Source of the DNA: Flammeovirgaceae bacterium UBA5008
GTDB lineage: Bacteria; Bacteroidota; Bacteroidia; Cytophagales; Cyclobacteriaceae
Reading direction: 5' to 3'
DNA length: 64,000 nt
Assembly (NCBI GenBank): GCA_002398365.1
Contig: DGYK01000060.1
Coordinates: 237,981 to 301,980 of the forward strand
Numbering within the stretch: position 1 is the stretch's first letter; each line of letters begins with the position of its first letter. Below are positions 63,756 to 64,000 of this stretch, one piece after another. Both the position numbers and the translations under genes were made by a program. The notes beneath the pieces were generated by a model. It was not told the DNA's origin, did not search any database, and saw only the letters and a list, made by a program, of their open reading frames with translations.

Positions 63756-64000
63756 GTGCAAAGTAAATTATTTTCCGTCAACAAAACACTTCTCATCAAA
63801 TCTACACTGGCCGATTTCTCATCGCCCAAAGTGATGGGCATTGTTAATGTAACGCCTGATAGCTTTTTTGCCGGAAGCAGGCAGGAAGAAACAGTGGCGC
63901 AACTGAAGCAGGTAGAAAAAATGTTGAGAGAAGGAGCTGATTTTATTGATGTGGGCGGATACTCATCGAGACCAGGTGGGGCAGATGTGCCTCTGGAAGA
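63756..64000 (+). CDS. folP: Dihydropteroate synthase, 3' end outside the window
   Basis: Folate-pathway enzyme joining p-aminobenzoate and dihydropterin pyrophosphate. The visible 81 codons include the conserved PKVMGIVNVTPDSF loop with the metal-binding Asn, and FIDVGGYSSRPGG, which binds pterin. The start is GTG at 63756, just after an in-frame stop at 63750-63752; there is no ATG before the one inside VMGIV. The gene runs off the window. Confidence 0.9.
   Translation, partial: MQSKLFSVNKTLLIKSTLADFSSPKVMGIVNVTPDSFFAGSRQEETVAQLKQVEKMLREGADFIDVGGYSSRPGGADVPLE

Overview
The window comes from a member of the Bacteroidota, most likely the Cytophagales lineage. The evidence is taxon-typical content: SprA, the type IX secretion (T9SS) translocon; a cargo protein with a T9SS type A sorting tail; WG-repeat, GWxTD, DUF2723 and DUF4837 proteins; a malic enzyme/phosphotransacetylase fusion. 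Starts lack Shine-Dalgarno sequences, and several sit just downstream of TAnnTTTG-like -7 boxes. No rRNA, tRNA, CRISPR array, insertion sequence or prophage was seen. Coding density is high and the only long gap (19909-20210) holds a probable gene remnant and a terminator.

Layout. 1-6.6 kb: the end of a WG-repeat protein, tatA, gatA, a LysM lytic transglycosylase, a DUF4837 lipoprotein and a membrane histidine kinase. 6.6-8.3 kb: a LuxR-type response regulator convergent with the kinase, and a divergent orphan ABC ATPase with non-canonical Q and H loops; a tripartite palindrome lies between them. 8.4-19.9 kb: maeB, ruvA, sprA, gcvH, lipA. 20-27 kb: secreted M28 peptidase, GWxTD protein, methyltransferase, large DUF2723 membrane protein. 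27-46.9 kb: a surface-glycan locus with a DegT aminotransferase, membrane proteins, an SGNH + MBOAT O-acylation pair, a HAD + membrane-protein pair, an amidotransferase module (wbuX, hisH, wbuZ), a Wzx flippase, five glycosyltransferase modules (one fused to a second WbuX domain) and an FkbM methyltransferase. 46.9-50.5 kb: a PKD-repeat T9SS cargo. 50.5-53.8 kb: Lrp/AsnC regulator, phosphoribosyltransferase, panB, icd. 53.9-63.2 kb: an envelope operon with a beta-barrel-like protein and a TPR-caspase, then a giant MORN-TPR-CHAT protein and a small secreted protein. 63.2-64 kb: a duplicated DUF1599 protein head to head with folP, which runs off the window.

How the parts fit. SprA exports T9SS cargo such as the PKD protein, and T9SS cargo is commonly anchored to surface glycans, which the 27-47 kb locus probably builds. 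The WbuX/HisH/WbuZ set is the known ammonia-generating and sugar-amidating module, so the glycan probably carries an acetamidino sugar. This locus has two WbuX copies: one has lost half its zinc-ribbon cysteines and the other is fused to a glycosyltransferase.

The least ordinary regions are the amidotransferase duplication and fusion, and two neighbouring exported caspase-fold proteins (a C14-type caspase and a MORN-TPR-CHAT protein). A perfect palindrome upstream of the CHAT gene shares a half-site with the palindrome in front of the response regulator, which suggests, but does not show, common control. All functional statements are from reading the sequence; no database search was run.
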